The notes: a model not told the origin generated them from the letters alone. A stretch of 64,000 nucleotides of DNA from Panax quinquefolius (GCA_020205615.1 CM035170.1:41169807-41233806); one strand, 5' to 3'; numbered from the stretch's first letter, positions 35,721 through 46,575 are shown. Numbers and translations are program-made.

Positions 35721-36556
35721 ACGGAGTAGTCAGTTGAACGACTTAAAATCAAGCGCTAATTGGGAGGCAACCCAACTTTTCTTTATTTTCATAGTTCATG
35801 TTTAATTGTTAGGATGTAGTTTTTAGTAAGCAATAGTTAGGTCTTATCAAGTAAAACTTTTGCTAAAAATCTCAATGAAACTCCAAGTCATAATTAATCT
35901 AACATATTGCATGTTTATGGTTGCAGGAGGGGTCCAAAGTGAGTAAGAGCAACAACGGGCAAGAAAACAAGCAAAATCGAAGAATTTTGATCTGCACTTT
36001 TTGAAGCAAAAAAAGTCAAAGTCAGTGGCACCCCTCACGGGGCGTTATATTAGTTGTGCACCCACGGGCTGGTCCTTAATCTGGCGGAGTACACGCTCAT
36101 CTTAAATGCACGTCCCTTCCTTATTTCCCCACACACACGCCTATTCCCTCTCTTGCTCTCATTCTCCCTCAACCACACTACCTAGCCTCCATACCAACCC
36201 ACTACTACCCACTACCTAAATCCATTGCACCCACTTTCTACCCCACGAATTCCATTACCTCCCACATTCAAGTACACCACTTCCTCTCTCATTCATCACT
36301 CCTATATAAACCCTACCCCAGACTTCCCAAATTCATCACCACTAAACTCGAATTCTTCAGGAAATTGGGAAACATAGCACACTTGAGAGTAAGTTGAGTT
36401 CGTGTCAAGTTTTCATCTTTTCTCTCTTTCAATTCCATAGAAATAACCTAAGTTTGGGTGAAGAACTGGTACATGCACACCAAGTGTTTGACAAACCGAG
36501 AACCAAGTTTTAAGGAAGGTAGTGTTTGCTAGCAAGTGTTAACAATTTGAAATTCA
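35721..36556 (+). promoter_or_regulatory. Spacer between pol and third ORF with a pyrimidine-rich tract and TATA box
   Basis: About 0.8 kb. From 36110 to 36300 the plus strand is strongly C/T-rich (CTCTCTTGCTCTCATTCTC and similar). TATATAAACCC follows at 36303-36313, and 245 bp later comes the ATG of the third ORF (36557). This arrangement suggests a separate internal promoter for the third ORF rather than splicing from the LTR transcript. That is inference; no splice sites were tested. Confidence 0.4.
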
Positions 36557-39548
36557 ATGGCTTCTCAATTGACATCCAAACGCCAACGGGAGAGTTCAAG
36601 CTCAACTCAACTACCACGAACTTATGATCGTGAAAATTTGTGAGTTGCCGTCACGTATATTTGTATGAGTACATGCTAACTAAAGCACTTACGCCGGAGC
36701 GAGGATTGGCCCCGAGGGGAATGATGGGGAGATGATGTCTCAAATTTACTAAAGGGTGGCTTGATAAGTAGGTTTTATACCTACTTATCCTAGATATCTG
36801 ATACTTGAATTATTTGCTTAATCTCATGTGTCTTAGTTACTTTTCACGCATTTTGTGTTCGTTTTGTAGATTATATGCTTGGGAGTTGAAATCGCAAGAA
36901 TTGGTATGAAAATGTAAATAAAAGAAATTCGAACATCGTTTGGGATTATATGTTCATTTCATGTTCTTGGTTTGGAACTTGGATTACATTATAGAGCTTC
37001 TTCTTAGATTTAAGACATCTTGAATCATTCAATCGGAGATTCGGATGCAAGAGTTATGACATTTGTACCAACGGACGTCCGAACGTCACTGTTTTGGATG
37101 GCCATTTGCATAGCAGTCACTTCCGCACAAATTTTGCAAAGAAGAAAAGTTGTAGATCTCGTCGATATCTTGATTTGATAGGTGGCGAGCCTCGTAACTC
37201 TTCTGGATCAAAAGTTATGGTCGTTTTCCCAAGGGATGTTAGAGCGTAAAATTTTCGTCACAAAACCGCATGCCACGGGGGGGCGTACCACCACAAGTCG
37301 AAATCCTAGCCAGCCAGGCGGGCCCAAATCAACATAAACCCCGTAGGGGTGGGGTAGCCCGAAAAATCTTGTGAAAATCACGAATTTTGGTCCGATTTGA
37401 GTCCGGGAAGGATTGTTTCGATCCGGTTTACACAAGGACTTCCAAGAGGACTTAAAGACATATGAAGAGACTTATATAAGGAGGAGAATCACAAGGATTA
37501 GGGAGATGAGAGACTAGATAGAGGATCCAATTAGATTAGATTAGAGTAAATTAGATCAAAACACTAGTTCTAAATAGTTTTGGAGATTGAAGCAACTTGA
37601 AGACCATTGAAGATCAAGAAGCGGGAGCTTGAGGAAGATGGAGATCTCCGACAATGATTTATTCTTTACTCTACTCTTATTTTTATATTTCAATGTGTAT
37701 TCAATTGTGGATTCTTAGTTTTAATTCAATAATCATGAACTAATTCTTTGTTTGAGATTACAATGGATCTTATTGTGTAGTTTATTTTAATATGCTTATT
37801 TATCAATTATTATGTTCTATTGTGAGGATTGTCTATCATGATTTGGACTTAATTGTTTAATTGATTGGCCATCAATTACCGTGTGATAATCTATATGAAT
37901 TAGAGAGATGAAGTATTAATTTAGATCTTATCATGCTAGCATGTGTCATGAATTTTGTCGATAGCGATTTTTGATTATTGTTAACGTAGAGATATTCTTA
38001 ACATCGCATGTAATCGGATAGAGAACTTATTCTTCAACCTTCTTCAATTTTAATTCACATAGAGATATAGTGGGTTAGTTGATTAAGGTGTTTAACGCAA
38101 TTTCTATCTTAATTGTGGATTGGCGTTAATATGGGTATTATGCATCGAGAGGTGGTTTTATCTCGCTTTAGTGTTCTTGATTAACAATTCGGGATGAGAA
38201 TAATTGATGAGAAGTGTGTTAACTTAAATGAAGCAATAAGTGAAGTTACGATATTAAATCTCCATTATCTTAATTTAACTAGTGGTAATTAGAATTAGTT
38301 TACTTATAAATTGAAATTCCTTCGTTTAAATAAGATTGAGTTGGTTACTGAGTTAGTACTTGGTGATTTGTATTAAACAATTCCTGTGGGAACGATACTC
38401 TACTTTCACTTTATTACTTGTCGACCCACGTATACTTGCGTGTTGTGCGTAATTAGATTTTTACCCAACAAGTTTTTGATATACCCCACCTTTTCCCCAA
38501 AACTTAGATTTTTACCCAACATGGCTTCACTTCACCGAACATCCGATGCCGTGGTTGTCAACATTGTCAAGGAATTTTATGCTGACGCCAAGACAAAGCT
38601 CCTTTCAAAGCGTTTGTGCGGGTCGCATGGTTTCGTTCGATGACGATTCCATTAATGCTTACTATCGATTCGCGGGTGCCACGACATTGTCAGTATGCAC
38701 AATTGAGGATTCTCGACCACGACTATGAGGAGGTTATTACAAACATGACAAAGCCGGGCACATCTTGGATCAAAGGTAGAAAGGGAGGAACGGTGTTCAA
38801 TAGCAAGGACCTTAGCTAGTATTGGAAAATATGGTACGCATTCTTATGCGCGAAATTGCTTCCATCCCAACACACTTCGGACGTCACAAAAGAAAGGCGT
38901 TCTTGTTATACGCCATTGTGCAAGATTTCATTATTGATGTCAGGCCATTATCAATTTCTCAATCTGCGGTATGCTTACGTGGAAATTTTTCGGCGGTTTG
39001 CCACACCCATCACTTATATGCGTTGTCAAGCATAACAATCGGGGTGAGATATTCGATGATGAGCCCACTCAAATTCCGCTTCGCTTTGCTTGATTCTAGA
39101 ATGATTGCACGGTATTCATTTAAGCGGAGGAGAGTCACATCCACGAGTGCTGGTTTTATTTTTCCATCGGCGTCGGAAGACGAAGTCGATGCCAAAGATA
39201 CCTCGGGGATGAGGGTGAAGCGATGGGAGATCAAGGAACGGCGGTACCCAGGCCAGAGGCAATATCTAGTCCTCGGTTCCTTGAGTTCCAAAATAAGATG
39301 AATGCGCACAATAGGGCGGTGGCGTCGGGAAATCTGAGGGGATTGGCGATGCGCCAAGATCACATGTTTGATTCCATGAACGCATCTTTTGCCTCACTAA
39401 ACACAACACTCCAAAGTTTCAACTGGCGGCTCAATTTCCATATCAATAACTGGACCATTACCTCGATTTCCTCCAACTTATTCCAGATGAAGAAGAGCAC
39501 CAACCACCTCCCGGACTTAGAGCGATTCCAGAAGTCCTCGTGCATTAA
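36557..39548 (+). pseudogene. Third ORF of Athila, putative plant transposon protein domain (PF20167-like), split by a solo LTR
   Basis: It begins MASQLTSKRQR (36557) with a Ser-rich, basic N-terminus and is interrupted by the solo LTR 36762-38521. After it, frames carry 'VRVAWFRSMTIPL' (38613-38651), 'DYEEVITNMTKPGTSWIKGR' (38722-38781), 'SDVTKERR' (38880), 'HKRKAFLLYAIVQDFIIDV' (38885-38941) and 'RFALLDSRMIARYSFKRR' (39076-39129). These match the plant family annotated 'putative plant transposon protein', as far as I recall. An acidic linker and a stop at 39546-39548 follow. Several frameshifts are present. It sits where env-like ORFs lie in other Athila elements; I saw no signal peptide or membrane segment. 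Function unknown. Confidence 0.6.
36762..38521 (+). mobile_element. Solo LTR of another Athila-type family, TSD TGGCT, with duplicated 3' end
   Basis: TGATAAGTAGG at 36762 and TTTTTACCCAACA at 38521, flanked by the perfect duplication TGGCT (36757-36761, 38522-38526). The middle shares Athila LTR features such as 'cctgtgggaacgatactcta'. The 3' terminus 'agatttttacccaaca' occurs twice (38455-38470 and 38506-38521), separated by 35 bp that start AGTTTTTG like an Athila primer-site junction. Length 1760 bp. Confidence 0.85.
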
Positions 39549-40670
39549 TTTTTATCCAATGAGGGCATTGTCTTATTTAAGTTTGGGGATTTATTTGTTT
39601 AGTTGCATGCATTTTGTTATTTTTGTTTTCATATCTAGTTTTGCATTATAGATTAGGTATTTGCATAGTAGTTAGGATTTTGCATTGTTGTCATAAATGT
39701 TATTATAAAAATATATATATATATAAAATAATTAAATTTTTTTTTAGTTTAATAGTGTGTTTGCATATGTCCAACGGTGTCGCATTTTCATGTTATTCTG
39801 GGCCAATGATGATATTGTGAACAAGTTAACCAATATAGTATGGATTATTAGAACTGTGATATAATTTCTCATTATGAATCGATTCTTGGACTTGTTTGAA
39901 ATCATTATAAAAAGGTTAGCACTAATAACATCTTTATTAATGGGTCGGGTTCAAATTGATACATAAATAGTGTCTAAAGGATAATGCTAGGGTGAACGAG
40001 GAAAACGACAAGGATAGGCGTGAAGGCTTAAATTAGGCAAGAACCTAAGTTTGTGGGAATATATGTAGGGTATATAAGCTTTGAAAAAACATGAAACATG
40101 TTGAGTCTTGTGGTGGGTTGAGGAGAAACACTCCCCATAAACACAAGCGTGAGATGGAGCGTAAAACGCACTCACCAACCATCTATCAAAAGAAAAGAAA
40201 AGGGAAATAATGATGGAAAAAGAGCAAAAATCCCACATGTGAAAAAAAAAAAAAAAAAGAGATGAAAGTATAAGTATCCTGCATGTACCCTTGAATTTGG
40301 TTTTGTTTAATTTTAGTTGAGTTGTGCCTATTTTTGAGATTTTAAGTTTTACTTGTATGATTCCTTCTAAGAAGTTGTTTATGTATTGAATTTGGGTCCG
40401 TGTCGTTATCTTAGATGTTGATCACACCATACCATACACCATACCGTGATAATTGTTCAAGATTGGAGAATGAATAAATGTAAGTGTGGATTGGTTTTGG
40501 TAATTTGTATTGTAAAGTTGCTTGTTTTCTCCGAGGTAGATGGGATAAGTTAGTTTATTCGATATTGTTGGATTTTTAGGCATTTAGAATGTTATTTCAT
40601 TTCATTGCATTGCATATCATGTAGTTTGTTTTGTGCTCGAGGACAAGCCACGGTTTAAGTTTGGGGATTT
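39549..40670 (+). other. Athila 3' untranslated region and polypurine tract
   Basis: Noncoding, about 1.1 kb. Contains an (AT)n run (39708-39725) and a poly-A run (40243-40258). It ends with AAGTTTGGGGATTT (40657-40670), the polypurine tract directly before the 3' LTR; a second copy 'aagtttggggattt' lies at 39579-39592. No other gene was seen. Confidence 0.6.
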
Positions 40671-42028
40671 TGATAAGTGGATTTTATATACACGAATCAA
40701 TATTTATTCAAGTTTAAATTCATAGTTATCTTCGTGTTTTGTGTTCGTTTCACTCGCTTTCGTGTTAATTTATGTGTAGGGTGGTCATGGATGCAAGAGG
40801 TGAAGAATGGCGGAGTTTTGGAGCAAAAGTGGAAAACGCATGAAAGTGGAAAAATCCTTTAGCGATGAGCTTCATGCACGCCGACGAGCCTTTTAAGTCA
40901 ATACCCCGTAGGCGTCCCGCTTCTGAAGTTTCTGTTCGGTTTGATGTCTCGCGGTGCACGATTGTTGGGACTCTGTTAGGCGCTGGACTTTATATGAGGG
41001 GACTTTACCCGAATAAGGAGAAGAGCTTGATATTACTTTGATATACAACAATCATCAACACACGGAGCATAATTCAAGAGGATTTCTAGTATTCAAGTAC
41101 AACTTTGGAGGAGTAATTTTCGAGATTGTCGCGACGGTTGCAATTCGAGGCTACATGAAGGGGTTTTATTATTCTTCTTCTCTTTAGTCTTATTTGTAAT
41201 TGAAAGGATGTTTTCAATTATATTATTCGTTTTTAATTCATTCGTTATGAACTAATTCACTTATTAGACTTGTGATGGATCTTTGGGTGAAACGATGATT
41301 CTATAGCTTTGATTTCCAATTCAATAATATATTATCGGTTTATCTATGTTAATTGAAAGGTGAATTTATGAATTGCACGATCAACAATTCCTTGTGGATT
41401 TGAATGGAATCGAGAGATGAGATTAATTTTAGACCTAGTTAATATAGCATGTGTCGCTGAATTTTGTCGATAGCGCTTTTGATTATTGTTAAGGTAGAGA
41501 TACGCTTGACATCACATGTGATCGGATAGAGAGCTTAAGCTTAAACCTTCTTTAATTGCGGTTCACATAGAGATATAGTGAGTTGGTTGATTTAGGTGTT
41601 TAATGATTTCTATCTTAATTATGGATTGACGTTAATACGGTATTAGTGCATCGAGAGGTGGCTAGTATTACTTCGTGTTCTTGATTAATAAACCGGGATA
41701 TTAAATTGAGTTGGAATAAAGGTTTGCAAATCGGAGTGAAGCTCGAGGTGAAATCATAATTCTAATTCTCCATTAATTATTTGAAATTCAATTTTGATAT
41801 TAGCGGTTGTTTTTGTGATAGTTTACTTATTTATTAATTTAGTTTTTATAGTTTTAAACCATTGAATTGAATAGTTTAATAAAATTAGGATTAATAGAAA
41901 ATTGATAATTGTGAAGTTAAAATCTTTGATAATTTGTCTTCGTGGGAACGATACTTTATTCACTATTATATTACTTGTTGACCAATGTACACTTACGTGT
42001 TTTCATACAGTATTGATTTTGCCCAACA
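40671..42028 (+). repeat. Athila 3' LTR
   Basis: TGATAAGTGGATTTTATAT to TTTTGCCCAACA, 1358 bp, preceded by the polypurine tract and aligned along its length with 27111-28472. Differences are mostly single-base changes and short indels. Confidence 0.85.
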
Positions 42029-42076
42029 ATCGGCACATATAAGACGAGTGCACAAACAACCAGTTTGGTAACTCAC

Positions 42077-42375
42077 CCGGTTGAAGCGTCTTTTCTCGCT
42101 TTTAAAATTATATCCGCAAATCGGTTCTTCAAAAGAGCGACCATATAGAGCTTATCGGTGAAACTAGCCTCTCCTCCGGCAAAAGACTCTCCCTAAAAAC
42201 TAAATGGTGTTGGATGAGGGAAAAAATATAGAATGACAATTTAGATCATCTTCACGTCGATGCTTACCATCTTGACAACAATCTGATTCAACCGAGTTTG
42301 GCTTTTCTTTGGGAAGTTTGTTCAAGTTGGTCCAAACCACTAATTGATTCTAAGAGGCCATGAACATAAATCATC
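42077..42375 (-). pseudogene. Captured fragment of a GTE8/10-type BET-family transcription factor, two exons and intron
   Basis: GTE proteins are bromodomain (BET) regulators that bind acetylated histones. Two exon pieces of the region after the bromodomain are visible on the minus strand. The first (about 42360-42268) reads 'ESISGLDQLEQTSQ' and, after a one-base shift, 'KPNSVESDCCQDG'. The second (42192-42077) reads 'GGEASFTDKLYMVALLKNRF' and on to 'ADIILKAR', matching the conserved 'LLKNRFADIILKARE' block I know from GTE8/GTE10. Between them lies a 75-bp intron with GTAAGC and TTTTTAG. A GTGAGT donor follows at 42076. Capture was therefore at DNA level. The bromodomain itself is absent. Confidence 0.6.
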
Positions 42376-42755
42376 GTTAAAGTAACTTGTGAACACCTTG
42401 AACTTGTTGTATAAAAAAAACAAGCAATAACATCAATAAGTACCACCAAATATGTTCTTAGCCAATTCCGAGAATTTGTATTGACAATAATTCGATTCTG
42501 AACTCATGGCTACCAACTTACATGTCAAACAAAAGATCGGAAGACGAGTGCGTAAAAAATGATATAAAGGAGCATAAAAATTGATTCCAAATATAATACA
42601 TTCAATGATGACAAAATGTTGATCTTGATGATGATGTAACATAATAATAGAAGTAACTTTGGACCTATATAAATTATTATAATTTCTCGCTTTAGAATCG
42701 CCAATAAAGCCTTTGGTATATATTTAGCAACCTTTTCCCATACCTTTGGTATATA
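42376..42755. other. Joining sequence between captured fragments
   Basis: About 380 bp, AT-rich, with a 28-bp tandem duplication near its edge (42711-42738 and 42744-42771, 'ctttggtatatatttagcaa' and following). An open frame on the minus strand continues from the 14-3-3 piece but is AT-rich and hydrophobic and looks like intron or joint DNA. Confidence 0.4.
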
Positions 42756-42812
42756 TTTAGCAACCTTTTCCATGAACTCAACCATTTCCTCATACCTCGC
42801 TACTTGATCTAT
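42756..42812 (-). pseudogene. Captured 14-3-3 N-terminal helix fragment, in frame with the MATH fragment
   Basis: Inside the 106-codon minus-strand frame (42845-42525), residues 12-30 read '[19 protein letters not shown]'. The core [14 protein letters not shown] is the invariant first region of plant 14-3-3 proteins ([20 protein letters not shown]), which bind phosphoserine/phosphothreonine clients as dimers. Nothing of later 14-3-3 helices is seen. The residues just before it ('KDNATYVSLF') belong to the MATH fragment, so the junction lies within about five codons. The piece is too short to bind anything; its interest is as evidence of exon capture and fusion. Confidence 0.65.
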
Positions 42813-43080
42813 AAATAATGACACGTACGTAGCGTTATCCTTCATATTCTTCCCGTCCGGATAGAAATAAATTTCCCACAGATGCTCACTCCACTATAAA
42901 CGATATCACGAAGTTACGTGCTTCCCAATTCCCATCCTTTTGACAACGCATAGCCATTGATCTTGAACTCATGGGACCCAATTTGCGGTGGTTTGGTGAG
43001 AGAGGAGGATGTGGTGGTTTGGGAGGATGATAGACTCACGGCAAGACGCTTGCGTGAGGTGGTCGTCGCCCGATCGCTTC
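42806..43080 (-). pseudogene. Captured BPM-type MATH-domain fragment
   Basis: BPM proteins (MATH-BTB) are substrate adaptors of CUL3 ubiquitin ligases. On the minus strand a Ser/Thr-rich leader ('SSSQTTTSSSLTKPP') is followed by 'GSHEFKINGYALSKG' (about 42996-42940), the usual start of the BPM MATH domain. After a gap and frameshift come 'WEIYFYPDGKNMKDNATYVS' and 'LFI' (42878-42810), matching the MATH core (W-IYFYPDGK--D---YVSLFI). Two stops lie between (near 42908-42890). The rest of MATH and all of BTB are missing, and the frame continues into 14-3-3 sequence. Confidence 0.7.
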
Positions 43081-43440
43081 TAGCAAAGTTGTAGGATGGA
43101 TTGCTTGCGGCACCTTAACCCCTCGCCTATATATAGGCGGTAATCTTGGTACAATTGCTCGCGTCGAATTCTGCGTTGAATGGACACCAACGACACACCT
43201 TGACCCTCGCCTTTATATTGAGCGCGGTAATCTCGGTACAATCGATTTATTGATGCGGTGAAGACGCCACACACAACTATGAATTGTTGTATGATAAGTT
43301 AAATTGAATCTCAAAGAAATAACTAAGAAAAATACTTAGAATTTCTTCAAAGAACCAAAAGTAGAGAATAACCTCACAAATATATTGAATAATGAATAAT
43401 GTGTAATGTTACATCAACTTGGACCTCTATTTATATTACT
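43081..43440 (-). promoter_or_regulatory. Upstream region of the captured chimera with a TATA box
   Basis: Read on the minus strand: TATAAATAGAGG (43435-43424), then about 350 bp to the MATH fragment. In between are two diverged direct repeats of about 95 bp, each with 'gtaccgagattaccgc'-type sequence and a small palindrome (CCTATATATAGG). A 65-codon frame (43274-43080) spans these repeats and resembles no family I know. A capture-derived or newly formed promoter is possible. Confidence 0.35.
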
Positions 43441-44223
43441 CAAAACAATCCAAATCCTAATAGGAATTTATAAACTATAACCCTAATTTTATAAGGAAAT
43501 AGAAGTCAATTTGAAAAAGAAATTCTAATTAAAATAAATCCTAATTACAATATAATTTAAAATCCAACAATCCTTGCCGTATTTGGACTTTTTTTTACCG
43601 CGTGAAACCAAGTCGCTAAAATCGTGTCTTGATAGGAATATATTTGATCAAGCCTTATGATTGTTATTATGCAGACGTGACCCTCATGCTAATATGCTGA
43701 ACATGTTGAATACATGTATTGCTTCATGTATATTATTGTTGAGAAGCCCACTTGAATTGCTAAGTCGATAACTTGAAGAAAACATATGGCCCACGTGATC
43801 AATAACCTTACCAAGTTGCCATGTGTCATGTATATATCTCATATAAAGCACGATGACTTTTAATAATGATTGCTTCCTATTAGCCCAAATAGAAAGATGC
43901 TGAATATGGTTTGACTATAATATGTTAGCTTAGAAATATGATAAAAGCTCACAATTTGGCATGCATAGTTCTTGACTATATTTGATGGCCCACATGTGAA
44001 TAGTCTAGTCCTCATTTCCATGCAATCGACATATTAACATGTTGAATAGAAGATGATGTCCCATAACATTTGACCCACTATGTTCCATATAAAATCCATG
44101 CATAGACTAAATTTAATGGGCCAATTGGATCACCCAATAATGCTTGAATTGTACTCCTTTGAATAATCTTCACCCAATTATTTAAAATTATTTGATGAAC
44201 CACTTTGAGACTTGAATTGGGTT
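43441..44223. other. CACTA body, no gene recognised
   Basis: AT-rich sequence without coding signal on either strand. Many short 'catgttgaata / tgtcatgtatat' type motifs, but no clear repeat unit. Confidence 0.4.
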
Positions 44224-44665
44224 ATTATCGTTTGATGAAAACTTGATCGAGTTATGTCGACGAGGAGATTGGGGATTTTGAGATGGAGGGTTTTAGGGTT
44301 TGCTTTAAAACCTAATCTTGTCGATGGATGCTTCGGGTTTCTAGGGTTTGTATTGTGGAATTGAGGAATTGGGGATTGGGATTATTGGGTAAAGGATGTA
44401 TTACAAGGAAAATCGGAGGGTTTTGGTAAGAATTTAGGTTGGGGATTGAAGGATTTGAAGCTATTGACGATTATGACTAACTCCAATGTAAACTCATATG
44501 GATATTTGAGATATATGAGCTCTGAATTTGGAATTCTGAGTTTATATATGGTTTGTTATATGATCAATAGAGATGTTATCTGGAGAAAGGGTGGAAGAGT
44601 TGAGGCGAAAGTGGACTTTACAAATGTGTGTACAGTGTGTGGAGCGGAGAATGCCTTTTATTAGA
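44224..44665 (-). pseudogene. Possible fourth captured gene fragment (unidentified)
   Basis: The composition changes here: the minus strand is C-rich with AAACCCTA motifs (44281-44360), as in plant 5' regions. A minus-strand frame with one stop gives 'FLPKPSDFPCNTSF' and 'QFHNTNPRNPKHPSTRLGF', then 'KANPKTLHLKIPNLL', a Pro/Asn/Ser-rich N-terminus such as organelle-targeted proteins have. On the plus strand there is a 72-codon frame (44446-44664) ending with CTVCGAENAFY. I recognise neither. The composition suggests gene-derived DNA, not CACTA filler. Confidence 0.25.
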
Positions 44666-45312
44666 TGAGAACTAGTTCGACTTGATTACACGCTTTCTTT
44701 CTCATTTTTTCTTTGATTCCGTTGAAGAAGTGAATATGTAAAAGGGAAATCGTAATTTACATATATAATAGTGGAACCCATTCTACTACTTTATTATTAG
44801 ACAAAATTAAGTGGAAATATCAAAATTATATGTAGAAATAGTACTCCTAATATAAAATTATTTTCTCACATCACCGTAAGCACCACACATGGTTAATTAA
44901 TACTAATTGAAAATTGATATTTTTACATATTTTCACATAAAAAACTTTATTTTCTTAAAAAAGCTTTACTTTTTTTAAAAAGATTTTATTTTTAGCGAAT
45001 ATTTTTAAAAATAAAAACTTCAACAACTTCTAGTTGGGAGTAAGGCTCTCACATCTAATTTGAAAAAACTATTGAACGCCATATGAAATGGCGTTAAATT
45101 ATTGAAATTTTTGGCTAAAAATCGGAAAAGGCAACCAGCGCCACTTTAAAAATATATTTTTAAAAGCGAATTTAAAAAATATTATCTTAATTTTTTTAAA
45201 ACGATTTTATTTTTTAAAAGAAATTTGAAAAAATAAAAATGTGATCCAATGCTAAATTAATCGGCATTGTAACTTTTTAAAAATTTGTATAAAGAAAATT
45301 ATAAAAAAGAAG
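44666..45312. other. AT-rich CACTA body with small palindromes
   Basis: No gene. Contains 'aacgccatatgaaatggcgtt' at 45076-45096, a near-perfect palindrome, and GCC/GGC-bearing short inverted motifs in otherwise AT-rich DNA. Confidence 0.4.
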
Positions 45313-45515
45313 AGTAAGATGTAACATCACTTTAATCGACATTAGAATATTTTTTTTAATTTCTTTGATCTCTTGTACTTGTTTACAAACGTCAATACTT
45401 TTTTATGTTTATTCTTTGCATCGGCGTTGGAAATGAAGGAGTATATAAGATTTCGAGTTATAAAAAATAAAAATAAAAATTCTAACGTCGATTAAAGTGA
45501 CGGTGCATCTTACTT
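45313..45515. repeat. Inverted repeat of about 200 bp (foldback or MITE-like)
   Basis: Arms of about 35 bp: 'agtaagatgtaacatcactt' continuing 'taatcgacattagaat' (45313-45348), facing 'attctaacgtcgattaaagt' continuing 'gacggtgcatcttact' (45479-45515). The loop is about 130 bp. No clear target duplication was seen. Confidence 0.55.
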
Positions 45516-46359
45516 TCTTTTTACAAATTCGTTTTTTAAATTTAAATAAAATAGTGATAAAATTGGTATTACATTAATATGGGTCAACTAATAACTTATT
45601 AGGAATCAATTATAAGCCATTTTTTAAATAACTTTATTCTGCTTTTTAGTTCATAAAACATAATAAAAAAATTTCATCTTTTATGTTTTCTCTTATAACT
45701 AATAGTATTATAATTTAGTTTTATAATATATTTGGGAAAAAGGTAAAAGGAGAACTAGGAATAATAGCTAGGGTATACCATTACTATTCTTCTTTTTATG
45801 TTTTATTTTGGACATAAAAATATGTTCATGATTTAAGTTAGTCTCTCCGCCTAAGAATAAAAGTTCTTATTATTTTATGTAATCTCAAGTTAAATATTTA
45901 TTTATATTAAATAATTTATTTTTTTACAATAATTTTTATGCGTAATATCCTTAGTATTAAATGTCATATTTTTATTATTTGTAAATATTTATATAATATC
46001 ATTAGTCATGTATAGAAAATATATGCAATTAGATTAGAATTTAAATATGAATAATTTTATTATTTAACAATTTTTTTAAAATTAGCATAAAATCAATCAT
46101 CATTTTCATTCTCGGAGTGATGGACTACTTGTAAATATATCCTACTTGATCTATCTAGAAATAGGAAACATTGGATGCATAGATATAATAATCAAAGTTT
46201 CTTTGAGGTTGTGTTTATTAATTTGGGTGGAGGCCGGAACTAACATACTTGGCAATTGGTTGTCACAGTACTATTTCAACAACTATAATTTATACTTAGG
46301 TGATCGCAATATTGGATGGCACGGGTACATCGGTTGTCATTGGATTTCATCTAATATTT
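45516..46359. other. AT-rich CACTA body, no gene recognised
   Basis: A 71-codon open frame at 46146-46361 (Trp/Gly/Ile-rich) has no recognisable domain, start context or neighbours. It is left uncalled. Confidence 0.35.
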
Positions 46360-46433
46360 AGATATGAATATTTTTATAAATATTTAGAGATAAATTTATA
46401 AATATTTATATGAATATTTATTTACATATATAT

Positions 46434-46480
<47 letters not shown>

Positions 46481-46575
46481 AATATTCATAGTTACTTTAT
46501 ATATATTTAGTTTAATGTTGAGATTTGTTTAGTATTTTATTTAGTTTGACAATTTTTTTTGAAAAAGAACATGTA

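Larger units (their letters stand above)
27099..42028 (+). mobile_element. Athila-lineage Ty3/gypsy retrotransposon with two nested solo LTRs
   Basis: Plus-strand element: 5' LTR (about 27099-28472), primer site, gag, protease, RT, RNase H, integrase, a third ORF, polypurine tract and 3' LTR (40671-42028). It spans about 14.9 kb, or about 11.4 kb once the solo LTRs at 31292-33049 and 36762-38521 are removed, which is normal for Athila. The two LTRs are visibly similar. All ORFs carry frameshifts. A clear 5-bp target duplication was not found (right flank ATCGG, left flank GATCT), perhaps because the first bases of the 5' LTR differ from those of the 3' LTR. Confidence 0.85.

Noticed and set aside
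42534..42553. Sequence resembling a sequencing adapter start (AGATCGGAAG) followed by a barcode-like ACGAGTGCGT
   Set aside because: The adapter match stops after about 11 bases, and 'aagacgagtgc' recurs at 42042 in ordinary sequence, so it looks endogenous. Worth a glance in raw reads, but not evidence of contamination.
46146..46361. 71-codon frame rich in Trp, Gly and Ile
   Set aside because: No recognisable family and no gene context; could be chance in AT-rich DNA.
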